Assembly: GCF_900169265.1 (NCBI RefSeq) | Contig: NZ_FXYX01000022.1 | Coordinates: forward strand, 1 to 59,295 | Direction of reading: 5' to 3' | Length of the DNA: 59,295 nucleotides | From: Brevibacterium iodinum ATCC 49514 | Lineage (GTDB): Bacteria; Actinomycetota; Actinomycetes; Actinomycetales; Brevibacteriaceae | In this document: piece by piece, positions 24,085-35,995 of the stretch | How the letters are laid out: every line of letters starts with the position of its first letter | How positions within the stretch are numbered: the first letter of the stretch is position 1 | Notes under the pieces: model-generated | Database searches by the model: none | Told to the model about the DNA's origin: nothing | The model's input: only the letters and a program-made list of their open reading frames with translations | Position numbers and translations under genes: made by a program

Positions 24085-24755
24085 TCTTCTTCCTCCACGG
24101 TTCGCACGGGCTGATCGAGGATCCGTTCGATCTCGCCGAGGCGGTCGACCGGAGCCATGAGATGGACGAGGTCGCCGTCCTGGAGGAGCAGATCATCGTG
24201 GGCGACGATTCCCTCGGACAGGCGGGTGACATAGGCGACCCGAGCCTTGGTCCGTGTTTCGATCTCCTTGATCGGGCGCGCCACCCATCCTGGATCCAGA
24301 TGCACCTCCGCCAGGACGAGGTTGCCGGAGGGCTCACGGTATTCGGTGATCGACCCCTGCGGGACGAGCTTGCGCATCACCTGCTCGGCCGTCCACCGCA
24401 CAGTGGGCACGGTGGGGATGCCGAGACGTTCGAAGACCTGCGCGCGGTCGGGATCGTAGATGCGGGCGGCGACATTGCTCACGCCGAAGGTCTCACGAGC
24501 GACACGCGCGGCGAGGATATTCGAATTGTCACCGCTGGAGACGGCGGCGAAGGCGAAGGCCTCGGCGGTCTTCGCCTGGGACAGGGTCTCGCGGTCGAAA
24601 CCGACGCCGGTGATCGTCGAACCGCTGAAATCCCGACCGAGCTTGAGGAATGCGTCGGGATCCCGGTCGACGACTGCGACGGAGTGCCCATTCGCATCAA
24701 GGGCTTTGGCGAGGGAGGCCCCGACTCGACCGCAGCCCATAATCACGAAGTGCAT
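24081..24755 (-). CDS. TrkA-family potassium channel regulator (first of pair)
   Basis: 224 residues: RCK-N domain MHFVIMGCGRVGASLAKALDANGHSVAVVDRD and an RCK-C domain ending LQDGDLVHLMAPVDRLGEIERIL. ATG at 24755 has GGAAGGA in front; the frame open to 24914 runs over the divergent permease and is rejected. Co-translated with the next gene through an ATGA overlap. Two different regulators probably form a hetero-oligomeric gating ring. Confidence 0.9.
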   Translation of the reverse strand: MHFVIMGCGRVGASLAKALDANGHSVAVVDRDPDAFLKLGRDFSGSTITGVGFDRETLSQAKTAEAFAFAAVSSGDNSNILAARVARETFGVSNVAARIYDPDRAQVFERLGIPTVPTVRWTAEQVMRKLVPQGSITEYREPSGNLVLAEVHLDPGWVARPIKEIETRTKARVAYVTRLSEGIVAHDDLLLQDGDLVHLMAPVDRLGEIERILDQPVRTVEEEE

Positions 24756-24778
24756 GGGTAATCCTTCCCGCAGTGATC

Positions 24779-24784
24779 TACCAT
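24779..24784 (+). promoter_or_regulatory. -10 box TACCAT of the permease gene (leaderless)
   Basis: TACCAT lies 8 bases before the GTG at 24793 in the 37-base gap to the divergent trkA gene. No ribosome site is visible. Confidence 0.4.
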
Positions 24785-24792
24785 TGGTTGCC

Positions 24793-26802
24793 GTGGCCAG
24801 CAGTTTTTCTGATGCCGTCAAAAGACTACTCGTTGGACGGCCCTTCCGCAGTGAGGACAGGCGTGCGCCTGCGCTGAAGAAGCGCATCGCGATGCCCGTC
24901 TTCGCCTCCGACATGCTCTCCTCGGTGGCCTACGCCCCCGATGAGATCCTGCTGGCGCTGTCATTGACCTCACTCGTGGCCCTGACCGTCGCCCCCTGGA
25001 TCGGTGTGGCCGTCGGCATCGTCATCCTCGTGATCGTCGCCTGCTACCGCATCAACGTCAAGGCGTACCCCTCCGGCGGTGGTGACTACGAGGTGGCCTC
25101 GAAGAACCTCGGCTCCGGTGCCGGGCTCATCGTGGCCGCGGCCCTCCTCGTCGACTATGTGCTCACCCTGGCCGTGTCGATGACGGTCTTCGCCGCCTAC
25201 ATCACCACGGCGTTCCCGATGCTCGCGCCCTACCGTGTGCCCGTGGCCATCGTCGGCATCCTGCTCATCTGCTTCGCTGGTCTGCGCGGTTCCCGAGCTA
25301 CTCCGATGCTGCTGGCCGTGCCGACCTACCTGTTCCTCGGTGCCGTGTTCCTCACGATGTCCGTCGGTCTCATCCGCGTCGGGCTCGGTGACACCCCGCA
25401 GGCCCAGACTGCCGACTACACAGTCGTGCACAGCAGCATCGGCGATCAGGCGACGCTCGGCCTGGCCACCGTCCTCATCGTCCTGCGCGCGTTCTCGTCC
25501 GGAGCGGTCGCACTGGCCGGTGTGCAGACCGTGGCCACGGCGGTTCCGGCGTTCAAGAAGCCGCGCGGCAAGAATGCCGGCAACACCCTGCTGCTGTCGG
25601 GACTGCTCGCCGCCCTCATGCTCACGGGGCTGACCTATCTGGCGTCGGTCACCGGGATCAAATACGTCGACGATCCTCATCTCTATCTCGTCCGCGGCGA
25701 CGGCAGCCCGGTCAGTGCCGAATACGAGCAGGAACCCGTCCTCGCGCAGCTGGCGCACGCGATCTTCGACAATGCGCCGGCGATGTTCTTCATCGTCGTC
25801 CTCATCACCGCGCTCGTGCTCATCGCCGCTGCGAACACTGCGGTCGAGGGTTTCCCGGGACTGGCCTCTCGGCTGGCCCGCGACGAATTCCTGCCGAGGC
25901 AGCTGGCGACGAAGGGCGATCGACTCACCTTCTCCAACGGCATCCTGCTGCTGGCCGCAGCGGCGATCGTCCTCGTCGTCGCCACGTCCGCCTCGGCGAC
26001 GGTGCTCATCCAGCTCTACCTCGTCGGGGTCTTCGCGAGCTTCGTCCTCGGCCAAGCGGGAATGGTCCTGCACTGGCGCAAACGGCTGCGCCTGGTCATC
26101 GGTTCGAAGGCCCGAATGCGGATGCACTTCAATCAGGTCGTCAACGCCGTCGGCTGCGTGCTCGCCGCCGGCGTCCTCATCGTCGTCATCGTCTCGAAGT
26201 TCCTCGCCGGCGCCTGGCTGGCGGTCGCCGCCATGGCCGGGCTCTACCTCGTCATGGGCGCCATCCACCGCCACTATTCGCGCGTAGCCCGCGAGCTCGC
26301 CCCCGACGCGGACGTGAACTCCCGGACCATCCCGTCGAACACCCACGCCATCGTCGTCGTCAGCGAGATCGACAAACCGACGATGCGGGCCCTCTCCTAC
26401 GCCCGGGTGACCCGGTCGAGTCAGCTCGAAGCCGTCACCGTGGCCGTGGACGAAGAGGCTGCGGCCGGTCTGCAGAAACGATGGAACGAGATGGAGCTGC
26501 CGGTGCCGCTGACCGTGCTCGGCTCGCCGTACCGCGAACTCGTCCGCCCGATGCTCGCCCATATCCTCGCCATCCGCCGCAGGTCGCCCAGGGACCTCGT
26601 CATCGTCTACATTCCGCAGTTCGTCGTCGGTCGCTGGTGGGAGCACATCCTGCACAACCAGGTGGCTCTCAAACTGCGCACCCGACTGCTCCTGGTGCCC
26701 AACGTCGTCGTGGTGTCCGTGCCCTGGCGACTGAAATCCTTCTCTCGACAGTACGGCGGAGACGGACCCGATTCCGACACCTCGCTGTACAGACAGGCCT
26801 AG
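24793..26802 (+). CDS. APC-superfamily amino acid permease with cytosolic C-terminal domain
   Basis: 669 residues. A short N-terminus with LKKRIAMPVFASDMLSSVAYAPDEIL, typical of this APC subgroup, is followed by about twelve membrane helices (to about residue 500) and a soluble C-terminal domain of some 170 residues with VVSEIDKPTMRALSYARVTR, like a universal-stress-type fold. The orthologue by position is Rv2690c. Transport of an amino acid or potassium (KUP-like behaviour) has been suggested for relatives; divergence from two TrkA regulators makes a potassium link worth considering, but the substrate is not shown. Start GTG 24793 is chosen because the upstream frame overlaps trkA. Confidence 0.88.
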   Translation: MASSFSDAVKRLLVGRPFRSEDRRAPALKKRIAMPVFASDMLSSVAYAPDEILLALSLTSLVALTVAPWIGVAVGIVILVIVACYRINVKAYPSGGGDYEVASKNLGSGAGLIVAAALLVDYVLTLAVSMTVFAAYITTAFPMLAPYRVPVAIVGILLICFAGLRGSRATPMLLAVPTYLFLGAVFLTMSVGLIRVGLGDTPQAQTADYTVVHSSIGDQATLGLATVLIVLRAFSSGAVALAGVQTVATAVPAFKKPRGKNAGNTLLLSGLLAALMLTGLTYLASVTGIKYVDDPHLYLVRGDGSPVSAEYEQEPVLAQLAHAIFDNAPAMFFIVVLITALVLIAAANTAVEGFPGLASRLARDEFLPRQLATKGDRLTFSNGILLLAAAAIVLVVATSASATVLIQLYLVGVFASFVLGQAGMVLHWRKRLRLVIGSKARMRMHFNQVVNAVGCVLAAGVLIVVIVSKFLAGAWLAVAAMAGLYLVMGAIHRHYSRVARELAPDADVNSRTIPSNTHAIVVVSEIDKPTMRALSYARVTRSSQLEAVTVAVDEEAAAGLQKRWNEMELPVPLTVLGSPYRELVRPMLAHILAIRRRSPRDLVIVYIPQFVVGRWWEHILHNQVALKLRTRLLLVPNVVVVSVPWRLKSFSRQYGGDGPDSDTSLYRQA

Positions 26803-26809
26803 AACACGC

Positions 26810-28195
26810 ATGAGCGACACTTCGGTTCCCGCCCAGGATCTCACCCTCGACATCGAGGCACCGGCGGCCGGCGGCACCTCCATCGCCCGACACGACGGTC
26901 AGGTCGTCTTCGTCTCCGGGGCCCTGCCCGGTGAGAAGGTCCGAGTCCGCACCGAGGCGGGACCGCCTGCCCGGTTCCTCCGCGCCGCAGTCACCGAGGT
27001 GATCGAGGCTTCGGCTCACCGCGTGACCGACCGACGCCTCGAGTATGTTCCCGGTGATTCTGCCGACGGTTCCGGTGCGGGGTTCGCTGCGGGCCCCGGT
27101 GCTGGGGCCGTGCCGGATTCGGCCGGGTTCGGCGGAATGGAATTCGCCCACGTCGACCTCGCCCATTCCCGCACGCTCAAGGCCGAGGTGCTGAATGACC
27201 AGCTTCAGCGCATCGGACATATCGACCGCGCCGCCGAGGTGCTGCCCGCGCCGGGCGAGACCGACGGCACGAACTGGCGCACCCGTGTGCAGCTGGCCGT
27301 CGACGATGAGGGCCGCGCCGGAATGCTCGCCCCCAGATCGCACGCGGTCATCCCCGTGACCACGCCCCCTCTGGCGGCCGTGCCCGTGCACGACCTCGAC
27401 ATGACGACACTGCGTGTGCCCGGAGTCCGCCGACTCGAATTCGCGTGGGCCGGCGACCATGGTGCGCTCATCGTCCGTGGTCGGCCCACTGCGCAGGTCC
27501 TCGACGAGATCGAGTCCTGGCTGCCGACGTCGTTTTCTCTCCTCGCCGAGGCGACCGGACCGGAGCAGAGTCATGGTCGTGGTCGCGGGGGTCGTCCCCG
27601 CGGGCGCGGTCGTTCCCATGCGCCCGCCCCGTCCCTGCGCGTGATCCGCGGAGACCGCACCCTGACCGAAACGGTCGACGGTCGTGACTTCACCGTCGGC
27701 GCCGACGGTTTCTGGCAAGTCCACCGGGATGCGGCCGCACTGCTCAGCTCGGAGGTCGTCAAAGCCCTGCCTGCCGATGTCGCGGCGATCACCGACCTCT
27801 ACTGCGGGGTCGGACTCCTCGGCATCACTGCCGCCCGGACCACCGGCGCGCCCCTGTTCGGAGTCGAAGGGGTGGAGACAGCCATTGCCCATGCTCGTGA
27901 CAATGCCGCCGATCTCGAGTCCCGATTCCTCGCTCTCAGCGTGGATCGGGCCCGACTGCCCGATTCGGACGTCATCATCCTCGACCCGCCACGGGCGGGC
28001 GCCGGGAGGAAGGCCACCTCGGCGATCATCGAATCAGCGGCGAGCACCGTGGTCTACGTGTCCTGTGACCCGGCCACGCTGGCTCGGGACCTCGGGGCGC
28101 TCACAGGCGGGGGATTCGGGATCGAGAGCCTCACCGGATTCGACCTCTTCCCGCTGACCTCGCACCTGGAGACCGTGACAGTCCTCAGGCGGTGA
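26810..28195 (+). CDS. TRAM-domain class I SAM-dependent RNA methyltransferase (TrmA/RlmD-like)
   Basis: 461 residues. An N-terminal TRAM domain (DLTLDIEAPAAGGTSIARHDGQVVFVSGALPGEKVRVR) is followed by a Gly/Ala-rich insert, a central domain, and a methyltransferase domain with DLYCGVGLLGITAA (about 329), VIILDPPRAG and VYVSCDPATLARDL (catalytic Cys about 417). This fits m5U methyltransferases of the TrmA/RlmC/RlmD group, acting on tRNA or 23S rRNA. The four-cysteine iron-sulphur motif of RlmD is not seen. Rv2689c is the positional counterpart. It starts 7 bases after the permease gene, so the two are probably one operon. Confidence 0.88.
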   Translation: MSDTSVPAQDLTLDIEAPAAGGTSIARHDGQVVFVSGALPGEKVRVRTEAGPPARFLRAAVTEVIEASAHRVTDRRLEYVPGDSADGSGAGFAAGPGAGAVPDSAGFGGMEFAHVDLAHSRTLKAEVLNDQLQRIGHIDRAAEVLPAPGETDGTNWRTRVQLAVDDEGRAGMLAPRSHAVIPVTTPPLAAVPVHDLDMTTLRVPGVRRLEFAWAGDHGALIVRGRPTAQVLDEIESWLPTSFSLLAEATGPEQSHGRGRGGRPRGRGRSHAPAPSLRVIRGDRTLTETVDGRDFTVGADGFWQVHRDAAALLSSEVVKALPADVAAITDLYCGVGLLGITAARTTGAPLFGVEGVETAIAHARDNAADLESRFLALSVDRARLPDSDVIILDPPRAGAGRKATSAIIESAASTVVYVSCDPATLARDLGALTGGGFGIESLTGFDLFPLTSHLETVTVLRR

Positions 28196-28379
28196 CCGAG
28201 CGGCGGGGGAGGAGGACGAGCGCGATGAGGGCGATGAACGTCGTGAGGAAGCCCCACAGTCCCCACCAGCCGCCCGACCGGCCCTTTTCCTTCGCGAATG
28301 AGCTGCAGACCACGGCGAAGATGATGCCGACGAGCAGCGCGCCGAAGCCGAATCCGGCGCCTAGGGTGAACGGGTCCAT
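28185..28379 (-). CDS. Small two-helix membrane protein, unknown
   Basis: 64 residues. Two hydrophobic segments (about residues 5-27, AGFGFGALLVGIIFAVVCSS, and 38-58, WGLWGFLTTFIALIALVLL) are separated by a short basic loop KEKGRSGGWW. GGAGATCC lies just before the ATG. Its 3' end overlaps the last 11 bases of the convergent methyltransferase gene. I do not recognise a named family. The good ribosome site and clear membrane pattern support a real gene. Confidence 0.65.
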   Translation of the reverse strand: MDPFTLGAGFGFGALLVGIIFAVVCSSFAKEKGRSGGWWGLWGFLTTFIALIALVLLPRRSVTA

Positions 28380-28689
28380 GGGATCTCCTCGGGGATGGCA
28401 GGCGAGTGCGCTGCTGCTTTGAGTGTGCTGTCCACGCTAGGCCGTGAGGCCGGGCCCCGGCCCTGGTGATGACCGCACGAGGGCCTGCGGAAAACCCGAT
28501 CGCAGGGTTTCGCACCTCCGTGTGCCACGGTGGTCAAAGGCTCTCAAATGCGATAGAATTTATCTTGACGTCAAGATACTTTTGGAAACATATGTGTCGC
28601 GTAAATCGGTGCGTGATGCAAGGGTCCGACCGCCGAGTCGGACGGACCCGGTTTCTTGGATGAGTGTCGGATGAAACAGGAGAATCACG
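28380..28689 (+). other. Intergenic region upstream of acnA
   Basis: 310 bases. It contains an AT-richer stretch with a -10-like TAGAAT (28554-28559), the 18-bp palindrome at 28561-28578 and the acnA ribosome site (ACAGGAG). No gene seen. Confidence 0.55.
28561..28578. promoter_or_regulatory. Perfect 18-bp palindrome at the acnA promoter
   Basis: TATCTTGACGTCAAGATA is perfectly symmetric. It contains the -35-like TTGACG (28565-28570), has a -10-like TAGAAT directly upstream, and lies 111 bases before the acnA start. A dimeric repressor bound here would block either promoter. I cannot name the regulator. Confidence 0.65.
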
Positions 28690-31374
<2,685 letters not shown>

Positions 31375-31452
31375 TCACAGGAGATGCTGAGTGCTGTGAG
31401 TCTGCGACTTGCGGCAGTCGGTTCGCGCTGAGGCGCTGAACCGGAACCGAAT

Positions 31453-31484
31453 GAAGGCCGGTGGGATTGTTCCCGCCGGCCTTC
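31453..31484 (+). terminator. acnA terminator
   Basis: GAAGGCCGG-T-GGGA pairs with TCCC-G-CCGGCCTTC across a TTGT loop; the single inner T faces G as a wobble. It begins 79 bases after the acnA stop codon. Confidence 0.8.
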
Positions 31485-31527
31485 GTCGTGCCCGGATGCG
31501 TGCGACGGTGCCGTTGATCGAGCATCC

Positions 31528-31980
31528 AGCACCGTTCGCGTCACGTCCACCACGCAGTTCGGCATCCGTCACCGTTCGTGACATAACACACCGCTGCCAA
31601 GGCATCTGTCACCGTTCGGACAAATCGCCTCGTTGCAGCGGTGCGCTGTGCGGCGAACGGTGAGGGACGGTCGCTGTCGAGCGGGGTTGTCAGCGAGCGT
31701 GAGCGCGTCCGCGGGGATCCGTGCGCTGATGATCGGCCGCCTCGGCGAGGGTGATGGAGGGCGCGAATGCGACCATCACTCATCGGCAGTCGCTCAACAC
31801 CGCGTTGCAACGGGGTGATGTGCCACGAACGGTGAATGGTGCGTTCTCAACGGTGTGAATTGCCAGCGCCGAGGCGGTGCGACGGGAAGGCTGAGAGGTA
31901 CTGTGCCGAGGCGCTGTGCCGCGAAGGCTGAGGGGTACTGCAGCGCGGAGATATGCCGCGAATGGTGAGGGACGCATCTG
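31528..31980. repeat. Cluster of degenerate CGAACGGTGA-type repeats
   Basis: A core close to GCCRCGAACGGTGAGGGACG recurs. Plus orientation: 31647-31670, 31820-31840, 31954-31974, with weaker versions near 31880 and 31918 (GAAGGCTGAGxGGTACTG). Minus orientation: CACCGTTCG at 31530-31538, 31570-31578 and 31610-31618. The two inverted units GGCATCCGTCACCGTTCG (31561) and GGCATCTGTCACCGTTCG (31601) are exactly 40 bases apart. No coding function seen. Confidence 0.6.
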
Positions 31981-32042
31981 TGAGCGATAGGATGGGGCGA
32001 ATGGAATCTGTCCGCCAACGATGACGTCAGAACTGAGGCCGC

Positions 32043-33983
32043 ATGACCTTTCTCGAATCCCTCGGCTCGCCGGCCGATCTGCGTCGACTCGACGCGTCGG
32101 AATGCGACGTACTGGCCAAAGAGATTCGCGACTACCTCATCACGACCGTGTCCGGCACGGGCGGGCATCTGGGCCCCAACCTCGGCGTCGTCGAACTGAC
32201 CATGGGCATCCACCGCACCTTCGACTCACCGCGCGACACGATCATCTTCGACGTCGGCCACCAGACATATGTGCATAAACTGCTCACCGGCCGCCGCGAG
32301 GAGTTCTCCACCCTCCGACAGCGCGACGGGCTCTCCGGCTACCCGAGCCGGCGCGAGAGCGAGCACGACGTCGTCGAGAACTCCCACGCCTCGACCTCCC
32401 TGTCCTGGGCCGACGGCATCGCCAAGGCTCGCCAGCTCACCGGTGAGCGAGACCGTCACGTCGTCGCCGTCATCGGCGACGGAGCCCTGACCGGGGGAAT
32501 GGCCTGGGAAGCGCTCAACACCATCGCAGCCGACACCTCCACCCCGCCGAGGCGGCTGGTCATCGTCGTCAACGACAACGGCCGCTCCTACGCCCCGACC
32601 GTCGGCGGATTCGCCGCCCACCTCGACGAACTGCGGACCACCTCGGGCTACGAGAGGCTGCTCACCTGGGGCAAGGAGACGCTCCGCCAATCCGGCCGAC
32701 CCGGCCGCGCCGCCTACAGCGCCATCCACGGCGTCAAACGCGGATTCAAAGACATGGTCAGCCCACCCGAGACCGGAATGTTCGATGGACTCGGCATCAA
32801 ATACTTGGGCCCTGTCGACGGACACGACCTGCGCTCGGTCGACAAGGCCCTCCAACTGGCCAAACAGTTCGACGGCGGCCCCATCATCGTCCACATGATC
32901 ACGCAGAAAGGGCACGGATTCGACCCGGCCGTCAACGACGACGCCGACCAGTTCCACTCCGTCGGCGTCATCGACCCCGTTACGGGTAAGTCGACTCCGT
33001 CGAAATCGACGTCGTGGACCTCCGTGTTCGGCTCCGAGATCTGCGCACTCGCCGAGGAACGAGAGGACATCGTCGCCATCACTGCCGCCATGCTCCTGCC
33101 CGTGGGGCTGGCGAAATTCGCCGAGGAGTTCCCCGACCGCGTCTTCGACGTCGGCATCGCCGAACAGCATGCGGTCGCCTCGGCGGCGGGCCTGTCCTAC
33201 GGCGGGCTCCACCCCGTCGTGTGCATCTACTCCACGTTCCTCTCCCGCGCCTTCGACCAGGTCCTCATGGACGTCGCCCTCCACCGGCAGGGTGTGACCT
33301 TCGTCCTCGACCGTGCCGGCATCACCGGCCCCGACGGAGCCAGCCACCATGGAATCTGGGACATCGCGATGCTGCGCGTCGTCCCCGGACTGCGCCTGGC
33401 CGCACCCCGCGACGCCGCACGGCTGACCGAAGAGCTGCGCGAAGCCGTCACCGTCTCGGACGCCCCGACCGTGCTGAGATTTCCCCGCGGCAGCGTCGGG
33501 GCCGACATCCCCGCGCTCAGGCGACTCGACGACGGCGTCGACATCCTCCGTGAGGGGCCGACCGGGTCGACGCCCCATGTGCTCATCGTCTCCGTCGGAC
33601 CTTTCGCCACGCTGACCGGTGACGTCGCCGACCGCCTGGCCGAGCAGGGGCTGAGAGCGACGATCATCGATCCCAGGTGGGTGCTGCCCGTGCCCGCATC
33701 CGTCATCGACCTCGCGGCCGACCACAGTCTGGTGGCCGTCATCGAAGACGGAGTGAAGATCGGGGGCGTCGGTTCGCAGATCCGCTCCGACCTGCGCGAA
33801 GCCGATTCGCGGATCGGAGTGCTCGAACTCGGCGTGCCCGATGAGTTCCTGCCGCAGGGGACACGTGAAGAGATCCTCGCCGAGGTGGGCCTCGACGTCG
33901 ACACGATCGTGTCCGAAATCCTCAAGGCCCTGCCCACCGAGGTGGCCGACCGTGCCGATCAGAGTTCCCGCCGCGCGGTGTGA
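32043..33983 (+). CDS. dxs: 1-deoxy-D-xylulose-5-phosphate synthase
   Basis: 646 residues. N-terminal [17 protein letters not shown] with the His acting on thiamine diphosphate, [17 protein letters not shown] as the ThDP motif, central transketolase domain with the catalytic Glu in [26 protein letters not shown], and the C-terminal transketolase domain. It condenses pyruvate and glyceraldehyde 3-phosphate, the first step of the MEP isoprenoid pathway that also feeds UppS encoded further on. Length is normal. ATG follows GAGGCCGC. It is convergent with the RNase D gene, separated by 60 bases without a clear hairpin. Confidence 0.96.
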   Translation: MTFLESLGSPADLRRLDASECDVLAKEIRDYLITTVSGTGGHLGPNLGVVELTMGIHRTFDSPRDTIIFDVGHQTYVHKLLTGRREEFSTLRQRDGLSGYPSRRESEHDVVENSHASTSLSWADGIAKARQLTGERDRHVVAVIGDGALTGGMAWEALNTIAADTSTPPRRLVIVVNDNGRSYAPTVGGFAAHLDELRTTSGYERLLTWGKETLRQSGRPGRAAYSAIHGVKRGFKDMVSPPETGMFDGLGIKYLGPVDGHDLRSVDKALQLAKQFDGGPIIVHMITQKGHGFDPAVNDDADQFHSVGVIDPVTGKSTPSKSTSWTSVFGSEICALAEEREDIVAITAAMLLPVGLAKFAEEFPDRVFDVGIAEQHAVASAAGLSYGGLHPVVCIYSTFLSRAFDQVLMDVALHRQGVTFVLDRAGITGPDGASHHGIWDIAMLRVVPGLRLAAPRDAARLTEELREAVTVSDAPTVLRFPRGSVGADIPALRRLDDGVDILREGPTGSTPHVLIVSVGPFATLTGDVADRLAEQGLRATIIDPRWVLPVPASVIDLAADHSLVAVIEDGVKIGGVGSQIRSDLREADSRIGVLELGVPDEFLPQGTREEILAEVGLDVDTIVSEILKALPTEVADRADQSSRRAV

Positions 33984-34043
33984 GTCCATGCGCTCAGGGG
34001 CGATGGAGGCCCGAAGACCGACGCTCTGGCCTTGAGTGTGAGT

Positions 34044-35216
34044 TCAGGCCTGGGGGAGTCCGGCCAGGGTCTTCTTCAACACGGGAGCACTGAGCTCGAT
34101 CTGCCACGGTCGGGCTCCCGCCTCGGCGAGGTAGCCGTCGACGTCGACGCTCGACTCCGCGGCCAGCGACTTCACGATAGCCGGCTGGAGGAGCACATCG
34201 TGGGGGATCGTCAGCTCTTCGGAGAGCTCCGACATCGCGGCTTTGAGCGCCGCCACCCGCTCTTTGAGCTCCGCCGGGTTGAATTCGCTGCGTTTCGACC
34301 GTCCGCGCTCGGACCGTCCCGGCAGCTCTTCGACCCCCAAACGGGAAGCCTTGCGGTAGGCACGGAAGAATCGGGCCGCCTCGGCGCGGGAGAGTCGGCG
34401 CCACTGAGCCAGGATGTCGTCGCTGGACTTCACACCGGACTGTGCGAGAGCGATGAGCTCACGATCGCGCAGGATCTTCGTAGGCGCCAGATCGGCCTCT
34501 CGGGCCATGGAGTCACGGGCTTGCCAGAGCTCGCGGACCCGGGCGATGTCGCGGCGGGACCTGATCTTCGACAGTCCATGCGTGCGTCGCCACGGCTCAT
34601 CGAAGTGCTTCGGCGTGAAATCGAGCAGGTGCGCGAACTCCTGCTGCGCAAACTCCCATCGGTCCGAGTCGAGAAGCTGCTGGTGGAGGATATCGCGGAT
34701 CGGCAGGAGCACTTCGACGTCGAGGGCGGCATAGTTCAGCCACTCCTTCGGCAGCGGACGCGTCGACCAATCGGCGGCCGAATGCTCCTTCGCCAGACGC
34801 ACCCCGAGGGTGCGTTCGGCGACCGCGGCCAGGCCGAACTTCTCCCACCCGAGCAGCCTGGCGGCCAACTCGGTGTCAAACAGGGCCGCCGGGCGCATTC
34901 CGCGCTCCTGCAGGCACGGCAGGTCCTGCGTCACCGAATGGATGACCCACTCGTCGGAGCCGAGAGCCGGGTTGAGATCGCTGAGGTCACCGAGCGTCTC
35001 GGAATCGAGGAGGAAGGTGCCAGCCCCTTCACGTCGCAGCTGGACGAGGAAGGCACGCTGTCCGTATCTGATGCCGGAAGCACGTTCGGCGTCGACGGCG
35101 ATCGGTCCCTCGGCTGCGGCAAGACTGGCGATCGAGGTGGAGAGGTCCTCTGGTGTGTCGACGACGTCGGGGATGCCGTTCGCGGGTGTTTCCAAAAGCG
35201 GTAGTTCAGATGTCAT
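34044..35216 (-). CDS. Ribonuclease D-like 3'-5' exonuclease with HRDC domain
   Basis: 390 residues. DEDD exonuclease motifs are IAVDAERASG (Exo I), HSVTQDLPCL and FDTELAARLLG (Exo II) and YAALDVEVLL (Exo III, with Tyr). An HRDC domain (residues about 210-290, VRELWQARDSMAREADLAPTKIL) follows, then a C-terminal extension. It probably trims 3' ends of stable RNAs. By position it matches Rv2681. The start ATG overlaps the stop of the DUF3000 gene (ATGA), so they form one operon. Confidence 0.9.
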   Translation of the reverse strand: MTSELPLLETPANGIPDVVDTPEDLSTSIASLAAAEGPIAVDAERASGIRYGQRAFLVQLRREGAGTFLLDSETLGDLSDLNPALGSDEWVIHSVTQDLPCLQERGMRPAALFDTELAARLLGWEKFGLAAVAERTLGVRLAKEHSAADWSTRPLPKEWLNYAALDVEVLLPIRDILHQQLLDSDRWEFAQQEFAHLLDFTPKHFDEPWRRTHGLSKIRSRRDIARVRELWQARDSMAREADLAPTKILRDRELIALAQSGVKSSDDILAQWRRLSRAEAARFFRAYRKASRLGVEELPGRSERGRSKRSEFNPAELKERVAALKAAMSELSEELTIPHDVLLQPAIVKSLAAESSVDVDGYLAEAGARPWQIELSAPVLKKTLAGLPQA

Positions 35217-35836
35217 CGACGGCGCCCGGGCAGGGCTGTGACTCCTTCAGGAAGTGGTGGCAGTCCGGCGACTGTGCTGAGCAGATCGATCCAGGCCTCG
35301 AAGTGATTGCCGATCAGATCCGGCTCGTCAATCACGGGTGTCCACGAGGCGCGCAGCTCCAAGTCTATCGTGGCCGGGCGATCGGCCAAGGTGCCGAAGC
35401 TCTCGGACAGCACGCGTGTGGTCGTCCCACCGGCGGCGAGGACCTGGCAGTCGTTGGAATCGAGGGCATCTTCGAGCCAGCTCCATGCCACATGCCCGAG
35501 CATCGTCTCATTGCCGAGTTCGTGTTCGAGTTCAGCGCGGATATAGGAGACGACCCGGAACGAGCCTTCCCACTCCTCGGGCGCAGCGGGATCGAAGAGG
35601 ACGACGATGCGGCCGGTGGCGAGTTCGTCGATGGCCTCGCCGCTGGCTCGCAGAAAGGTCTCATCGGCGCTGACTTCGGCCCCGAGCGCATAGGAGTAGG
35701 GGGCCAGACGGGCCGGGGCGGGAATCTCGGAAATCGACACGTTGTTCGTGCTGCGCGCCTGACGCAGCACCGACGTCACGGCGGAGAACTCCGCCGGAAT
35801 GCGATTGAGAGGTGAGGTGTTGACCACAGTTGCCAC
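35213..35836 (-). CDS. DUF3000 family protein
   Basis: 207 residues. PYSYALGAEVSADETFLRASGEAIDELATGRIVVLFDP and MLGHVAWSWLEDAL are characteristic of DUF3000 (Rv2680 in M. tuberculosis), of unknown function and usually found with the RNase D gene and hemE. No signal peptide or membrane helix. GTG start at 35836. Divergent from hemE, with 159 bases between. Confidence 0.88.
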   Translation of the reverse strand: MATVVNTSPLNRIPAEFSAVTSVLRQARSTNNVSISEIPAPARLAPYSYALGAEVSADETFLRASGEAIDELATGRIVVLFDPAAPEEWEGSFRVVSYIRAELEHELGNETMLGHVAWSWLEDALDSNDCQVLAAGGTTTRVLSESFGTLADRPATIDLELRASWTPVIDEPDLIGNHFEAWIDLLSTVAGLPPLPEGVTALPGRRR

Positions 35837-35995
35837 GATAGAGCAGCCGTGCGGACAGAGGAATCATCCACGCCGAGACGGCCCCGGGCAATCCGTCGGA
35901 CCGTGTCCTTGGCCGAATGCTGAGATGGCAAGACGGCCCGTCTTGAAACCGCCGTCGAGTGGGCATGAGCGATCGAAGAATGGGAAGATGTCCCC

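Larger units (their letters stand above)
31375..32042. other. Gene-free region between acnA and dxs with degenerate repeats
   Basis: 668 bases, the longest gap in the window. After the acnA terminator it holds a set of short degenerate repeats in both orientations and no believable gene on either strand: all open frames are Arg/Ser/His-rich and lack ribosome sites. A GGAAT at 32003 lies close to dxs. Confidence 0.6.

Noticed and set aside
32003..32028. GGAAT-N18-GTC upstream of dxs as a sigma-R promoter
   Set aside because: The -10 element is GTC instead of GTT and dxs is not a known sigma-R target; too weak to claim.
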